A model generated the notes under the pieces. It did no database searches. It was not told where the DNA came from and saw only the letters and a list, made by a program, of their open reading frames with translations. From NCBI RefSeq assembly GCF_003666605.1, contig NZ_RCIV01000011.1, forward strand, positions 1 through 64,000: a stretch of DNA of 64,000 bases. Reading direction: 5' to 3'. Shown here one piece after another: positions 1 to 7,965 of the stretch. Position 1 is the stretch's first letter. Every line of letters starts with the position of its first letter. Origin of the DNA: Propionibacterium australiense (GTDB lineage Bacteria > Actinomycetota > Actinomycetes > Propionibacteriales > Propionibacteriaceae). Position numbers and translations under genes: made by a program.

Positions 1-1
1 C

Positions 2-121
2 TGGCACATCACCTGGACCGCCAACGGGCACACCGGCACCGACACCACCACCCGCCCCGCCGGCACCCACCACATCACCGTCATCGAACTGTCCTCAATC
101 CTCACCAACCCCAACCAATGA
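2..121 (+). CDS. C-terminal fragment of an unknown protein
   Basis: An open frame enters from the left edge and stops with TGA at 119-121, leaving 39 residues. The visible tail runs WHITWTANGHTGTDTT, then a Thr/His-rich stretch, and ends ILTNPNQ. The composition resembles tails of large proteins seen on actinobacterial conjugative elements, but that is only an impression. No domain can be named from this fragment. Confidence 0.5.
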   Translation, partial: WHITWTANGHTGTDTTTRPAGTHHITVIELSSILTNPNQ

Positions 122-417
122 GCCAGCAGGTGTGGCGTCCTCTGACCCGGGAAGAAAACCAGTAACACGGACAGTCCCTGCCCAACCACAGCCATGCGAC
201 CGCCGGGCTGTCGGTGCCGGCGTGCAGGCAATCGCCCGCCCGTCTCAAGTCATCGGGCGGTGGGGCGCCATGTGAAGACGGCCTCGATCCGAGGTGCCCC
301 GTTCGTCAAAGACCAGAACACGGATGTCTGTGTGCCAGGCACCCCGACACGGAACCTGATCCCCTCCTTCGTCTGAAGAGCCGAGGCCCGAACCTGCCAG
401 TCACCACGGCTACACCA
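122..417. other. Intergenic, no gene seen
   Basis: About 300 bases lie between the partial left-edge gene and the stop of the importer ATPase gene. The short frames here have no recognisable motif and no convincing ribosome binding site. I see no clear hairpin terminator. Confidence 0.5.
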
Positions 418-1197
418 CTATGAGGGACCCAACACGGCGCGCAGGTACTGGAACAGGGGCGGGCCGTCCGGGTCGGGGTGCAGCACGCGGACCTCGACCC
501 GGTAGACCTCGCGCACCACCTCGGCGGTGAGCACCTGCGCGGGCGGCCCGTAGTGCACTGCCCGCCCGCCCTTGAGGACGAGCACCTCGTCGCAGTAGGT
601 GGCTGCCAGGTTCAGGTCGTGCAGGGCGACGACGACGGTCAGCCCGGTCGCCCTCACCCGGTCGAGCACGTCGAGCTGGTGGGCGATGTCGAGGTGGTTC
701 GTCGGCTCGTCCAGCAGCATGATGCGGCCCTCCTGCGCGAAGGCCCGGGCGAGCTGCACGCGCTGCTGCTCGCCGCCGGACAGGGTCTGCCAGTGGCGCT
801 GCATCAGGTGCTCGACGCCGGTGAGGCGCGCGGCCCGGGCGGCGACCTCGCGGTCGTGCCTGCTGACCCCGGCCCAGCGGCTGCGGTGCGGGATGCGACC
901 CAGGTCGATGGCGTCGGCGACGAGCACGTCCTGGTCGGTGCTGGCCTGCTGCTGCACGGCCACCAGGGTGCGGGCCATCTCGCGGCGCCCCCACTGCGCG
1001 TAGGGCCGCCCGTCCAGGCTCAGCTCGCCGCGGTCGGGCGTGACGAGCCTGGCCAGGGCGTTCATGAGTGTCGACTTGCCGGCGCCGTTGGGGCCCAGCA
1101 GACCCAGCACGTGCCCGGGGATGGCGGTCACGTCGATGCCGTCGATGATGACGGTGCCGCCCGCCGACCAGGTGACGTCCTTCGCCTCGAGTCTCAT
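418..1197 (-). CDS. btuD: ABC transporter ATP-binding protein, cobalamin/iron-chelate type (BtuD/FecE-like)
   Basis: This 259-residue ATPase would power import of a cobalamin- or siderophore-type ligand from the cytoplasmic face. Walker A GPNGAGKS is at about 35-42, the signature LSGGEQ at 139-144, and Walker B LLDE at 161-164, followed by the switch region ALHDLN. The length is normal for the FecE/BtuD/HmuV family. The ATG at 1195-1197 overlaps the permease stop (ATGA), so it is translationally coupled as the last gene of a leftward three-gene operon. The family cannot by itself separate B12 from haem or ferric siderophore. The cobalamin riboswitch upstream of the operon makes B12 or a corrinoid the best guess. 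Confidence 0.88.
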   Translation of the reverse strand: MRLEAKDVTWSAGGTVIIDGIDVTAIPGHVLGLLGPNGAGKSTLMNALARLVTPDRGELSLDGRPYAQWGRREMARTLVAVQQQASTDQDVLVADAIDLGRIPHRSRWAGVSRHDREVAARAARLTGVEHLMQRHWQTLSGGEQQRVQLARAFAQEGRIMLLDEPTNHLDIAHQLDVLDRVRATGLTVVVALHDLNLAATYCDEVLVLKGGRAVHYGPPAQVLTAEVVREVYRVEVRVLHPDPDGPPLFQYLRAVLGPS

Positions 1198-2234
1198 CGT
1201 GATCCCCTCCTTCGGGCCAGCAGCGCCGCGAACACGGGCACGCCGACCATGGCGGTGATGACGCCGACCGGCACCTCCAGCGGGGCGAACGCCGACCGGG
1301 CGATCGTGTCGGCCCACAGCAGGAAGATCGCGCCGAGCACCGCCGAGACCGGCAGCACGCCGCGGTGCCTGGTGCCGACGAGCATGCGGGCCATGTGCGG
1401 TAGCACCAGGCCGACGAAGCCGATGGCGCCGCTGGACGCCACGACGATGGCGGTGAGCAGCGCGGCGAGCACGAGCAGGATCACCCGGGTGCGCACCACC
1501 GCCACGCCCAGCGAGGCCGCCTGTCGCTCGCCGAAGGTGAAGGCGTCGAGCGAGCCGGCCAAGCCCAGGGCCAGCACCATGATGACGGCGAAGGCCGCGA
1601 CGGTCTGCGCCACGTCGGCCCAGGATGCGCTGGCCAGGGAGCCCATGAGCCAGTACAGGACGCCGCGGGTGGTGTTCGCGTCGGCGCCGACCATGATGAT
1701 GAACGAGGTGAGAGCCGAGAATCCCTGGGTGACGGCCACGCCGGCCAGCACGATCTTGTCCGTCGTGCCGCCGGCGAGCCGGGCCAGGGCGAGCATGATC
1801 GCGAAGGCGACGAGGGCGCCGACGAAGGCGCCGCCCGACAGTCCCAGAGTCGTCCCCACGCCCATGACGAGGACGACGACGGCGCCCACCGAGGCCCCCG
1901 AGGAGACGCCGAGCAGATAGGGCTCGGCCAGCGGGTTGCGCAGCAGCGACTGCATGATGACGCCGCAGATGCTCAGCGCGGCGCCGCAGGCGGCGGCCAG
2001 CAGCACGCGGGGCAGCCGCAGCTGCCAGACCATCGCCTCCTCCAGCGTCGTCAGCCCCGGGTCGCCGGCCAGGTGCAGCTCGTGGGCCAGCACCGACCAC
2101 ACCTGTCCCACGGTGAGGTCGGCCGGGCCGAAGGTGATGGCCGTCACCACCGAGACGGCGAGCAGGACGACACCGACGGCGGTGACGAGCCCGGCGTTGA
2201 GCCGGCCGGCGCGAGCTGAGCCCCGCGCGGTCAT
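1194..2234 (-). CDS. btuC: FecCD-family ABC transporter permease (BtuC-like)
   Basis: This 346-residue, very hydrophobic protein has about ten membrane segments, starting with one near residues 15-37, as expected for the FecCD/BtuC family. Typical family stretches are visible, including the LPRVLLAAACGAALSICG region near 75-92 with its following LRNPLAEPYLLGVSSGA and the GFVGLVLPHMAR loop. It overlaps the binding-protein gene upstream and the ATPase gene downstream by 4 bp each. It would form the homodimeric channel for the ligand delivered by the adjacent lipoprotein. Riboswitch context favours a corrinoid over an iron chelate. Confidence 0.88.
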   Translation of the reverse strand: MTARGSARAGRLNAGLVTAVGVVLLAVSVVTAITFGPADLTVGQVWSVLAHELHLAGDPGLTTLEEAMVWQLRLPRVLLAAACGAALSICGVIMQSLLRNPLAEPYLLGVSSGASVGAVVVLVMGVGTTLGLSGGAFVGALVAFAIMLALARLAGGTTDKIVLAGVAVTQGFSALTSFIIMVGADANTTRGVLYWLMGSLASASWADVAQTVAAFAVIMVLALGLAGSLDAFTFGERQAASLGVAVVRTRVILLVLAALLTAIVVASSGAIGFVGLVLPHMARMLVGTRHRGVLPVSAVLGAIFLLWADTIARSAFAPLEVPVGVITAMVGVPVFAALLARRRGSR

Positions 2235-3265
2235 CGCAGCCCGTACTGCTTCATGCCGGCGCTCAGCTTCTCGGCGAGATCGACGTTGCGGATCGACGGG
2301 TTCATGTCACCGCCGGCGACGATGATGAACCGCTCGTTGCGGACCGCGTCCATCTGGGCCGTGACCGGGTTGGACTTGAGGTACTCGATCTTGGCGTCGG
2401 CGGTCTCGGCGGTCTGCGACTTGCGGGTCAGGTCGCCGATGACGAGGACGTCGGGGTTCTTGGCGGCCAAGTCCTCCCAGCTCACCTGCGGCCACTCCTT
2501 GGTGTCGTCGGCGTAGACGTTCGTCACCTTCAGGTCGTTGGCGATCATCTGCGAGGCGCCGGTGCCGCCGGCGACGTAGGGGGACTCGGAGTTGGCGAAC
2601 CAGAAGGCCGCGGTGACCTCGTCGCCGTCGGCGGCGCCGGAGTCGGCGATGGCCGTGTCGAGACGGGCCTGCAGCGTGTCGACCAGTTCGTCGCCCTTGT
2701 CCGGCACGCCGTGGATGGCGGCCAGGTCACGGATCTCCTGGTAGACGTCCGCCATCTCCAGCAGCTTGGACTTCTCCGAGTCACCGCTGCCCGAGTCGCC
2801 CTTCTCGCACTGGTTGGGGGCGAGGTAGGCGGGCACGCCGAGGTCGGCGTAGCTCTGGTAGGAGCCGGAGCCGGTGTCGTCGAGGGTGTTGGGGAACGAG
2901 GCCGAGACGAAGTCGGGGCTGACGGACAGCACCGTCTCCAGCGAGGCGTTGTTGTCGGCCAGGCGCTCGATCCTCTCGTTGTCCTCGGCCAGGTTCTCCA
3001 GCACCGGATCGGTCCAGGTGGCGGTGCCGACCATCCGGTCCGCGACGCCGAGCGAGAGCTGGATCTCGGTGGACGACTGGTTGAGCGAGACGGTGCGCTC
3101 GGGCGCCTTGTCGAAGTGCAACTCCCGGCCGCAGTTGGTGATCGTCAGCGGGAAGCCCGGCGACGCGGAACCGGACGCCTCCGAGGATCCGGACTCGCCG
3201 GCCGAGCAGCCGGCAGCCAGCAGCGAGACGGCGGCCAGGACGATGAGCGGGGTGCGGGTACGCAT
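2231..3265 (-). CDS. btuF: ABC transporter substrate-binding lipoprotein (BtuF/FecB-like)
   Basis: This 344-residue exported lipoprotein starts MRTRTPLIVLAAVSLLAAGC, with a clear lipobox (LAAGC) and acylated Cys at residue 20. The rest fits the periplasmic-binding family TroA/BtuF, including the N-terminal ERTVSLNQSSTEIQLSLG region and a C-terminal VTAQMDAVRNERFIIV region. The ATG at 3263-3265 has a strong AAGGAGG site a few bases upstream. It is the first intact gene of the importer operon. A cobalamin riboswitch lies about 500 bp upstream, with the deleted copy of this gene in between. Corrinoid binding is inferred from that control, not from residues. Confidence 0.88.
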   Translation of the reverse strand: MRTRTPLIVLAAVSLLAAGCSAGESGSSEASGSASPGFPLTITNCGRELHFDKAPERTVSLNQSSTEIQLSLGVADRMVGTATWTDPVLENLAEDNERIERLADNNASLETVLSVSPDFVSASFPNTLDDTGSGSYQSYADLGVPAYLAPNQCEKGDSGSGDSEKSKLLEMADVYQEIRDLAAIHGVPDKGDELVDTLQARLDTAIADSGAADGDEVTAAFWFANSESPYVAGGTGASQMIANDLKVTNVYADDTKEWPQVSWEDLAAKNPDVLVIGDLTRKSQTAETADAKIEYLKSNPVTAQMDAVRNERFIIVAGGDMNPSIRNVDLAEKLSAGMKQYGLR

Positions 3266-3375
3266 GGTGTTCCTCCTTGTGGCCCGGCCCTTCGGGTGGA
3301 GAGGCGCCGTCGCCGGTGGCGGCGCCGCGGCCGAGCGTCGCAGGGCCGGCTGGAACGCTCGGCGCAGGACGCGGC

Positions 3376-3663
3376 TCAGGCGGACTCGGCGAGAAGGCCG
3401 GCCAGGGCCTCGGTGAGGTCGACGGTGCGCATCGACGGGTCGAGCGAAGAGCCGGGCACGATGACGTAGCGCTTGTTGCGGACCGCGTCCATCTGTGCGG
3501 TGACCGGGCTGGACTCGAGATGGGCGGTCTTGTCGTCAGAGCCGTGGGCGGCCGACGAGACGTCGCCGGCGCCCTCCGGGCCAGACGTGCAGCCCGCGAG
3601 GGTGAGCCCGGGACGGTCGGCGACGACGCCGGCACGGGTGGTACTGGAAATGGTCCGCACCAT
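3376..3663 (-). pseudogene. Internally deleted duplicate of the btuF-like lipoprotein gene
   Basis: This 95-codon frame joins a short N-terminal lipobox-like segment (LTLAGC near residues 21-26) to a C-terminal segment whose VTAQMDAVRNKRYVIVPG closely matches the end of the intact binding protein (VTAQMDAVRNERFIIVAG). The ligand-binding middle of about 200 residues is missing. DNA around the shared segment is nearly identical to the intact copy, which points to tandem duplication followed by deletion. AAGGAGC before the ATG is a good ribosome binding site, so it may still be translated as a small lipoprotein directly behind the riboswitch. I call it a remnant; a functional small lipoprotein is the alternative. 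Confidence 0.75.
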
Positions 3664-3734
3664 GGCGGTGCTCCTTCAGGGTCGGGGTGAGTACGCGACA
3701 CCCATTGCCTGCGCCCCGTCTTCGGGACGCGCCA

Positions 3735-3893
3735 CCGATCGGTCTTCGGACTCGGGATCGCCCGCCGTGGTCGTCCTTCCCGGGCGCCCTGCCCAGTGGA
3801 TCACCGACCCGGCGTCACCCATACCGCTGCGCGTCAGTTCCGGCCTTGCACCGGATTCCCTGCTCCTGCGAGCACTCGATGACGCCAGCACCA
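3735..3893 (-). promoter_or_regulatory. Cobalamin (adenosylcobalamin-class) riboswitch
   Basis: Read on the minus strand, the segment carries the ordered landmarks of the cobalamin riboswitch class: GGGAATCCGGTGCAAGGCCG near 3843-3862, then ACTGACGCGCAGCGGTATGG, a later CCACTGGGCAGG, and finally the B12-box-like GAGTCCGAAGACCGATC near 3737-3753. Downstream come the lipoprotein remnant and then the intact importer. On-switch or off-switch behaviour cannot be told, but this class usually represses B12 uptake when cobalamin is plentiful. The ends are approximate, because the outer stems vary. Confidence 0.88.
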
Positions 3894-3901
3894 TACCCCA
3901 G

Positions 3902-4249
3902 ATGTGTCTCCAGACGCTCGTCAACGCCGCCGCCATCGCGGCCCGATGCGATGTGAGTCGCCCCACCGTGTCAGAGTGGACGAGGGACGCGTCCTTCCCC
4001 GCGCCCTGCGCCTTCATCACCAGCCCGGCCTGGGAGTGGCACGAGGTGCGCTCCTGGATCCAGAACCGGACGCGCGGGAAGGTCGACCTGACCCAAGAAC
4101 CAGACGCGTTGTCTCTTCATGACATTCGGCGGATTCTCGACCATCCGTGCCGGGGACGAACGCATGATGCTCGCAGGTTGAGCACTGTCCCGGTGGGCGC
4201 TGCTCGACGCCGGCGCCCCGTGCTCGGCCACCCCACGGCTGCACGGTGA
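3902..4249 (+). CDS. Small helix-turn-helix DNA-binding protein (AlpA/excisionase-like), possibly a remnant
   Basis: The 115-codon frame contains IAARCDVSRPTVSEWTRDAS, then FPAP, then WEWHEVRSWIQNR. This is the typical layout of actinobacterial MerR/AlpA-type helix-turn-helix proteins: recognition helix, FPxP wing, then W-x-DV-x-x-W. The ATG at 3902 is tentative because no good ribosome binding site is seen. The start abuts the 5' end of the riboswitch on the other strand, so the riboswitch promoter must lie inside this gene. The C-terminal 50 residues are Arg-rich and unlike any domain. It could be a local regulator, a mobile-element leftover or a decayed gene. Confidence 0.55.
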   Translation: MCLQTLVNAAAIAARCDVSRPTVSEWTRDASFPAPCAFITSPAWEWHEVRSWIQNRTRGKVDLTQEPDALSLHDIRRILDHPCRGRTHDARRLSTVPVGAARRRRPVLGHPTAAR

Positions 4250-4441
4250 GGGCCGAGCGCGCGCCCTGAGCGGACCGGCGGGTCATCCCGCCACGCCGAC
4301 GAGGGGTTTCCGCTCCGCCGCCTCACCGGTTATCGTGAGCTGAAGGCGCTCATCATGCCGTCATTCGCGTACCCATCGATCGGGATGGAAGGCGTGATCG
4401 CCGCGACCACGAGGGCGAGCCGGGCCGCAGCCTGCGCCGCC

Positions 4442-5821
4442 ATGAACAACAGAAAGCAGAGAACCGTGAATCGGGACCTTCCCCTCCACTCGAGAACGGC
4501 TTCTCGCACGAGGCGACACCGGCGCCGCGTGCGAGCCGCACTGTCCGCCGCGGTGGCGTCCGTCATGTTCCTGGCCCAGGGCGCCGTCGAGGCCCGGGCC
4601 GATGACCTCGACGACCAGTTCGCCGCGCTCCAGGACAAGATCGCCAGTTCCTCCGGCACCGTCTCCGACAGCTACGCCACGCTCGACGCGGCGATGAGTG
4701 CCCTCACCGCCTCCCGAGACGAGCTCTCAGCCGCCCAGCAGACCGCCGAGAAGGCGCAGAAGGCGGCGGATGAGGCACAGCGCGACGCCGACGCCGCCGC
4801 CGAGGCGCTGTCCACCGCCCAGGACAACCGCAAGGCCGCGCAGGCGCAGGTCGACGAGGCCCAGACGCAGGTCGACGGCGCCAAGCAGGAGCTCGGCATG
4901 GTCGCCAGCCAGGCCGCCCAGCAGAACACCGGCCTGACGGGCATCGCGCTGCTGGTCGGCGACGGCTCGACGAGCCAGATCAGCAACCGCGTCCAGTGGG
5001 CCAACCAGTCCTTCTCGGCCACCCAGGCCAAGGTGGCCGCCTACCAGAGCGCCCTCGACGAGCTCTCCGCCAAACGTGATGCGCTCGTGGAGGCCGAGAA
5101 CGACGCCCAGGCCGCCCGCGACAAGGCCGTCGACCGGCTCGCCGCGGCGCAGGAGGCCTCGCAGGCGGCAGCCGACGCGGCCGCCGCCGTCCAGGAGAAG
5201 CTCGACGCCAACCAGGCGGCCCTGGCCGCGGCCCAGGACATCGTCAACGAGGCCGTGGCCAGCGATGACGCGCTGAAGAGGCAGGCCAATGATCTGGCCT
5301 CCCAGATCCAGGCCCGTGATGCGGCGGCCGCCGCGGCCGCCGCCGAGACCGCGGCCGCCGCCAACCGCGCGAACGCCGCAGCAGGGGCCAGCTGGCTGAC
5401 GACGAACATCGCCCCCGGGCAGCTCACGCCGTACAGCGTCGACCAGGCCGTCGCGACGGCCCAGGCCATGGAGGGTGACATGCGCTACGGCAACATGTGT
5501 CTGGCCCTGGTCGCCGCCTTCTACGGCTACTCCAGCTCCGGCGTGAACTCGGCCACGGATGCCGCGGCCACGATCATGGCCGCCGGGCAGATGCAGTACG
5601 ACACCTCGAACATCCCGGTGGGTGCCCTCGTCTGGTACGACGGAGCCCCCGCGGGCAACCCGTTCGGTCATGTGGCCATGTACGCGGGCAACGGCATGAT
5701 CTACTCCAACGGCGCCGCGAACGGCGGCGTCGGGGTGATCTCGCTCGACACCCCGTCGGCGGGCTGGGGAGAACCGCTCATCGGCTGGTCCAGCGTCTGG
5801 CTGCCCAACGCGACGGGCTGA
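4442..5821 (+). CDS. Secreted coiled-coil peptidoglycan hydrolase with C-terminal CHAP/NlpC-like domain
   Basis: Counted from ATG 4442, an Arg-rich n-region is followed by a hydrophobic stretch and an ARA cleavage site near residue 54. A long Ala/Gln/Glu-rich coiled coil (about 55-320) comes next, then a C-terminal catalytic-looking domain with NMCLALVAAFYGY (candidate Cys) and GNPFGHVAMYAGNGMIYS (candidate His). This is the RipA/PcsB-like plan of cell-division endopeptidases. The start is uncertain: an upstream ATG at 4355 has an AAGG site and would add 29 residues, while GTG 4466 gives a more typical signal peptide. A strong hairpin terminator follows. Confidence 0.75.
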   Translation: MNNRKQRTVNRDLPLHSRTASRTRRHRRRVRAALSAAVASVMFLAQGAVEARADDLDDQFAALQDKIASSSGTVSDSYATLDAAMSALTASRDELSAAQQTAEKAQKAADEAQRDADAAAEALSTAQDNRKAAQAQVDEAQTQVDGAKQELGMVASQAAQQNTGLTGIALLVGDGSTSQISNRVQWANQSFSATQAKVAAYQSALDELSAKRDALVEAENDAQAARDKAVDRLAAAQEASQAAADAAAAVQEKLDANQAALAAAQDIVNEAVASDDALKRQANDLASQIQARDAAAAAAAAETAAAANRANAAAGASWLTTNIAPGQLTPYSVDQAVATAQAMEGDMRYGNMCLALVAAFYGYSSSGVNSATDAAATIMAAGQMQYDTSNIPVGALVWYDGAPAGNPFGHVAMYAGNGMIYSNGAANGGVGVISLDTPSAGWGEPLIGWSSVWLPNATG

Positions 5822-5851
5822 CCCGAGCCGAGACACCAGACGATCAATGTT

Positions 5852-5892
5852 CGTGATGGCCGCCCCAGCCACTGCCCGGGGCGGCCATCACG
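5852..5892 (+). terminator. Intrinsic terminator-like hairpin after the hydrolase gene
   Basis: A perfect 15-bp inverted repeat, CGTGATGGCCGCCCC with its complement, is separated by 11 bases and begins about 30 bases after the hydrolase stop codon. There is no long T run, as is usual in high-GC actinomycetes. Confidence 0.75.
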
Positions 5893-5980
5893 CGTCTCGG
5901 CGCGGCGTCCGACCCGGCTCCTGCAGGACACGACCGGTGACGACGAGCCGGGCTGCGGGGGCTGCCCTAGACTGCCGGCC

Positions 5981-6838
5981 ATGGGTGCCCAGGACCGCGT
6001 ACGACGAGCAGCAGGCCGTCTGCCCGCAGCCGCGCTCGCCCTCGCCTGCCTGTGCGGGTGCGCCGCCGCACCCGGGACGGAGAAACCTGCCCCGGCGACC
6101 AGCGGCACGCCCCTGGCCCAGGGCTGCGGCGCCGCCGAGCTCGGCGCCCCGGACGGGGACCCCGGCGCGATCCGGGCGGCCGTCGGGGCCGCGGAGGCCG
6201 AGGGCGCAGCGGTGCGGATGAGCTGGTACGTCCCCGACGCCGGGGTCCTCACCGCCGGTTCGCTGGAGGACCTGCCGGCCTGGAGCACCTCGAAGATCCC
6301 GCTCGCCCTGGCCGTCATCGCCTCCGGCCAGGGCGAAACCTACTCGGAGACCATCGCCCTGGCGCTCGAGGAGTCCGACAACACCGCCGCCGACACCCTG
6401 TGGAACGCCCTGGGCGAGACCGACACCGAACGCGCCGGCGCCGTGACCGGGGTGCTGCGCGAGGCTGGCGATGCCACGACGACCGTCCCGGACGAACAGC
6501 TCGTCGCCGGGTTCTCGGTCTTCGGCCAGACGCAGTGGGCGACGGGCGACCAGGTCGCCTTCCTCGCCCAGCTGCCCTGCCTCGACGGCTCGGACGAGGT
6601 GATCGCCGACATGGGCCAGGTCGACCCCGCCCAGTCCTGGGGCATCGGGGCCCGGCCCGGCGCCGCCTACAAGGGCGGCTGGGGGCCCTCACCGGACGGC
6701 GGCTATCTGGCACGCGAGTTCGGCTGGTATCCGAACGCCGCCGGCCAGCGGGTCCTGGTCGCCATGGCCGTCCAGGACCCGGACGGCTTCGAGGCCGCCA
6801 CGGCCACGCTCGGTCGGCTGTCCACCGCCCTTGGCTGA
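5981..6838 (+). CDS. Class A beta-lactamase-fold serine hydrolase, putative lipoprotein
   Basis: This 285-residue protein begins with a signal segment (ALALACLCGC) whose last Cys, residue 27, could be acylated. The serine penicillin-recognition motifs are visible in order: STSK at 102-105, SDN at 132-134, and KGG near 226 in place of the usual KTG. No ExxLN-type glutamate follows SDN, so true beta-lactamase activity is doubtful. Secreted cell-wall-associated hydrolases or penicillin-binding homologs of unknown substrate are more likely. It stands alone; the next gene converges on it with a 46-bp gap. Confidence 0.75.
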   Translation: MGAQDRVRRAAGRLPAAALALACLCGCAAAPGTEKPAPATSGTPLAQGCGAAELGAPDGDPGAIRAAVGAAEAEGAAVRMSWYVPDAGVLTAGSLEDLPAWSTSKIPLALAVIASGQGETYSETIALALEESDNTAADTLWNALGETDTERAGAVTGVLREAGDATTTVPDEQLVAGFSVFGQTQWATGDQVAFLAQLPCLDGSDEVIADMGQVDPAQSWGIGARPGAAYKGGWGPSPDGGYLAREFGWYPNAAGQRVLVAMAVQDPDGFEAATATLGRLSTALG

Positions 6839-6884
6839 GTGGTATCCCCTGGCGGGCCGGCCACACCGCGTCAGGGACCGGGCG

Positions 6885-7580
6885 TCAGCCCCGGATGTAG
6901 ACCACCGCGTCATTGCCGCCGGAACAGGTCGTGTAGCCGCTGATCGAGGCGCACGTCATCGTGTAGTCCTGTCCCGTCACCGGGCTGTGGGCCTGGATCG
7001 TCTCGGTCTGGCCCTTGGGGCTGCGTTCCCAGGCGCTGGCGACGTTGAGGGCGAACTGGCAGCTGGTCTGCTCGTTGCCGGCCGCCACTGGCGGGGAGCA
7101 CTCGGTGGCCCCGACCGGCCAGGCGAGCGCCTCGCTGCTCGTCGCGCTGGGCGCGGTCGTCGGGTACGAGGAGACCGAGGTGGCCGGGTTCGGCCCGCCG
7201 CCCGGGTTGCTGTTCGCCTCGCGGGCGAGGACACCGAAGCCGGCGAACATGCCGATGACCATGACCGCCACCAGGAGCAGCCAGAGGATCTCGGGGATCC
7301 AGAAGGCCAGCCAGTAGGGCATGGTCGACCTGTTGAGCCGCTTGGCGCGGCTGGTGCTGATGAGGCACGGGATGAGGCCGAACAGGCCGAAGAACACGGT
7401 GATGATCGCCGTGGCCGCCGGATGCAGGGGCTCCTCGGCCGCCGGCTGCTGCGGATAGCCGTCCCGGGCGGGCCGGGCGAGGTTCTGCGGGGCCCCGCAG
7501 CGCGGGCACTGCGCCGTGCCGGGGGCCAGATGGAGCCCGCAGTGGAAGCAGTGGAATCCCTGACCAGTGGAGTTGCTCAT
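6885..7580 (-). CDS. Zinc-ribbon membrane protein of unknown function
   Basis: The 231-residue protein starts with a zinc ribbon, with cysteines at 11, 14, 25 and 28. Two membrane segments lie around residues 57-77 and 90-120, then a Pro/Thr/Ser linker and an extracytoplasmic C-terminal domain (from about 150) with four cysteines that may form disulfides. The tail ATECSPPVAAGNEQTSCQFA resembles extracellular ends of actinobacterial membrane proteins and kinases, but no function is known to me. The ATG at 7578-7580 has GAGGTGG upstream. Convergent with the beta-lactamase-fold gene. Confidence 0.7.
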   Translation of the reverse strand: MSNSTGQGFHCFHCGLHLAPGTAQCPRCGAPQNLARPARDGYPQQPAAEEPLHPAATAIITVFFGLFGLIPCLISTSRAKRLNRSTMPYWLAFWIPEILWLLLVAVMVIGMFAGFGVLAREANSNPGGGPNPATSVSSYPTTAPSATSSEALAWPVGATECSPPVAAGNEQTSCQFALNVASAWERSPKGQTETIQAHSPVTGQDYTMTCASISGYTTCSGGNDAVVYIRG

Positions 7581-7965
7581 CGTTGACCACCTCGCGTGTG
7601 CGACCCCCGTCCCCCACGCGGGCCCGCATCCAGGCTACCGGGCCGTCCGCCCGGCAGGGGCACGTGCCGGGCCCCGGACAGGGGCCGTGCGATGTTCCGG
7701 CGACGGACGCCGCCGCTCAGGCCCCGTCCCCGGGCAGGCGGAAGGCGCTGGCTCCGTCGCCGCGACCTTGGCGCTGCGCGAGCCGTCCCCGGGAGCAGGC
7801 TGAAGGCACAGGACGAGGGCAGTACCAGCGGCAGGGCCCAGGTCCGGCCCCCGGGGGCAGGCGGCTCGCCCACATGCAGGAGGCCGACGCGACGGCCGGC
7901 GTCCACCCCGTTTCCGGTGCGGGCGCCTCGGCCCTTCCCGCGGCGGCACGAGGCAGGCTTGGTCC
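7581..7965. other. Intergenic between divergent genes
   Basis: These 385 bases separate the zinc-ribbon gene (left) from the methyltransferase gene (right). It should hold both promoters. It is rich in CCCCGGG-type blocks and has no recognisable gene. I looked for a SAM-type riboswitch ahead of the methyltransferase and did not find one. Confidence 0.5.

Noticed and set aside
478-1920. 480-codon plus-strand frame opposite the importer
   Set aside because: It mirrors the ABC ATPase and permease genes. Third-position GC makes long antisense frames common, and there is no domain or ribosome binding site.
7581-7965. Possible SAM riboswitch ahead of mmuM
   Set aside because: The region is GC-rich with hairpins, but none of the conserved SAM riboswitch landmarks could be placed.
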